Positions 63,128 through 64,000 of a DNA stretch of 64,000 nt are shown here, piece after piece. The translations under genes and the position numbers were made by a program. How positions within the stretch are numbered: position 1 is the first letter of the stretch; every line of letters begins with the position of its first letter. Under the pieces are notes generated by a model. It worked only from the letters and a program-made list of their open reading frames with translations, did not search any database and was not told the origin of the DNA. Location of the stretch: NCBI RefSeq assembly GCF_000315915.1, contig NC_020186.1, positions 1,054,001-1,118,000 on the forward strand. Direction: 5' to 3'. The DNA comes from Henningerozyma blattae CBS 6284. Its lineage: Eukaryota; Ascomycota; Saccharomycetes; Saccharomycetales; Saccharomycetaceae.

Positions 63128-64000
63128 TAATAAAAGATCAAGTAATCTAAAGTATACTATAATAATCAATAATCAGCAAAAGTATCGAGACAATTTTGGA
63201 AGGTACGCAAGGTATGTCAGATGGTGCTAATGTCTTTTGCTATTATTTTTACAATTGTAATTTTTAAAATAAAAAGGCACTCGTTTGAATATATTTGGTG
63301 ACGTTTGGTTTGTTATCCATTGGGTACCACACAACATAATTATGTCCAAGAGTTTTCAGATAACATAATCAAATAGAATGGATGGATAGATGGGATATGT
63401 TATCTTTTGAAAAAGCTTGGTATGCATACTTAGTTGCCAGGTGTCGACTAATATTTCTTAGGAAAATATAATTCTTCCTAGAAACTAATTATATGAATAC
63501 AGGAACCTCTCACAGTCACAAGATATACTCGGTATTTAATTACACTATTTCCCCACGCACTATATATATATATTTATATATGAATATGTGTTTTAGCATA
63601 AAAAACATAGCCAAGATATTATGTTTTTTTTCTTGTTTGAGAAAGGAACCATTTCCTTATCAGGACAAGTATTTCGGTTCATTCATGATAAGACCCGGTC
63701 CCAAATTCTGCATTGGTTTCTGATAAGAATGCTTGTTTTGGGTTAAATGAAGGGGAAGATTTGTTACTATCAGATATTGCAAATGAATGTGCTTGCTTAA
63801 TGATATTAGTTGGTGCTGTGATATAATTGATTTATGTTTACAATAATGATAAAGGTGTAAAAATAAAAAAAAAAAATAATTCAAGAATCAACAGGTATTA
63901 TTATTGCTTTTTTAATTATTATCGTATTTTAATTAAATGTACATACTTGAATCTTGCAAAGGTTAAAGTAATCTATCAATTATTGTCGGGTTTGGCCAAT

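Larger units (their letters stand above)
61828..64000. other. FET4 upstream region to window end
   Basis: No credible gene. Short frames here begin at non-ATG codons or lack features. It contains the TTTTGC array, four Aft1-type matches, a C-run at 62710-62723 and otherwise AT-rich DNA. A 74-73-codon scatter of frames near 62374 and 63493-63884 is not called. Confidence 0.55.

Noticed and set aside
63493..63723. Frame ending in GPKFCIG, resembling a P450 heme motif
   Set aside because: Only a few residues match, nothing upstream looks like a P450, and a stop follows at once.

Overview
The window comes from a budding yeast of the Saccharomycetaceae. It is AT-rich, has short introns with GTATGT / TACTAAC / YAG signals, and its products match Saccharomyces cerevisiae proteins over their full length. 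Gene order suggests a lineage that passed through the whole-genome duplication. RPL21, RIM2 and KTR4 lie together in S. cerevisiae on chromosome II, while GPI2, GCR1 and YTA6 lie on XVI; here they form one run. In the same way the chromosome VII block ARC1, VPS73, RPL28, SEH1 contains ALG7, which is on chromosome II in S. cerevisiae. Such interleaving is what differential loss after duplication would leave. The species was not identified.

Layout. 0.6-20 kb: RPL21 (intron), RIM2, GPI2, GCR1 (one-codon first exon and an AUG inside its intron), an N-terminal-domain paralogue of YTA6, YTA6, and KTR4. 20-24 kb: a 4.25-kb gene-free gap. 24-35.4 kb: ARC1, an unrecognised cysteine-rich metallothionein-like gene, VPS73, RPL28 (intron), ALG7, SEH1. 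35.4-41 kb: tRNA genes (a tandem Ser-AGA / Val-AAC pair and Arg-TCT) with Ty3/sigma-like LTR remnants. 41-52 kb: KOG1, HUA1, GOT1 (intron), PTR2. 52-64 kb: a GT15 mannosyltransferase with a very long Glu-Gln-Arg repeat tail, a Zn2Cys6 transcription factor with a 15-N sequence gap, and FET4 with a hexanucleotide array and several Aft1-type sites upstream.

Shared themes. RPL21, RPL28 and ARC1 serve translation. GPI2, ALG7, KTR4 and the tailed GT15 protein serve glycosylation in the ER and Golgi, and GOT1 serves ER-Golgi traffic. GCR1 controls glycolysis, and KOG1 links nutrients to growth through TORC1. FET4 and the metallothionein-like gene suggest metal handling. PTR2, VPS73 and RIM2 are transporters.

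Most worth a second look: the GCR1 intron with its internal start codon, the repeat-tailed GT15 enzyme, the metallothionein-like gene, the tandem tRNA pair, the AAA-less YTA6 paralogue, and the FET4 promoter architecture.
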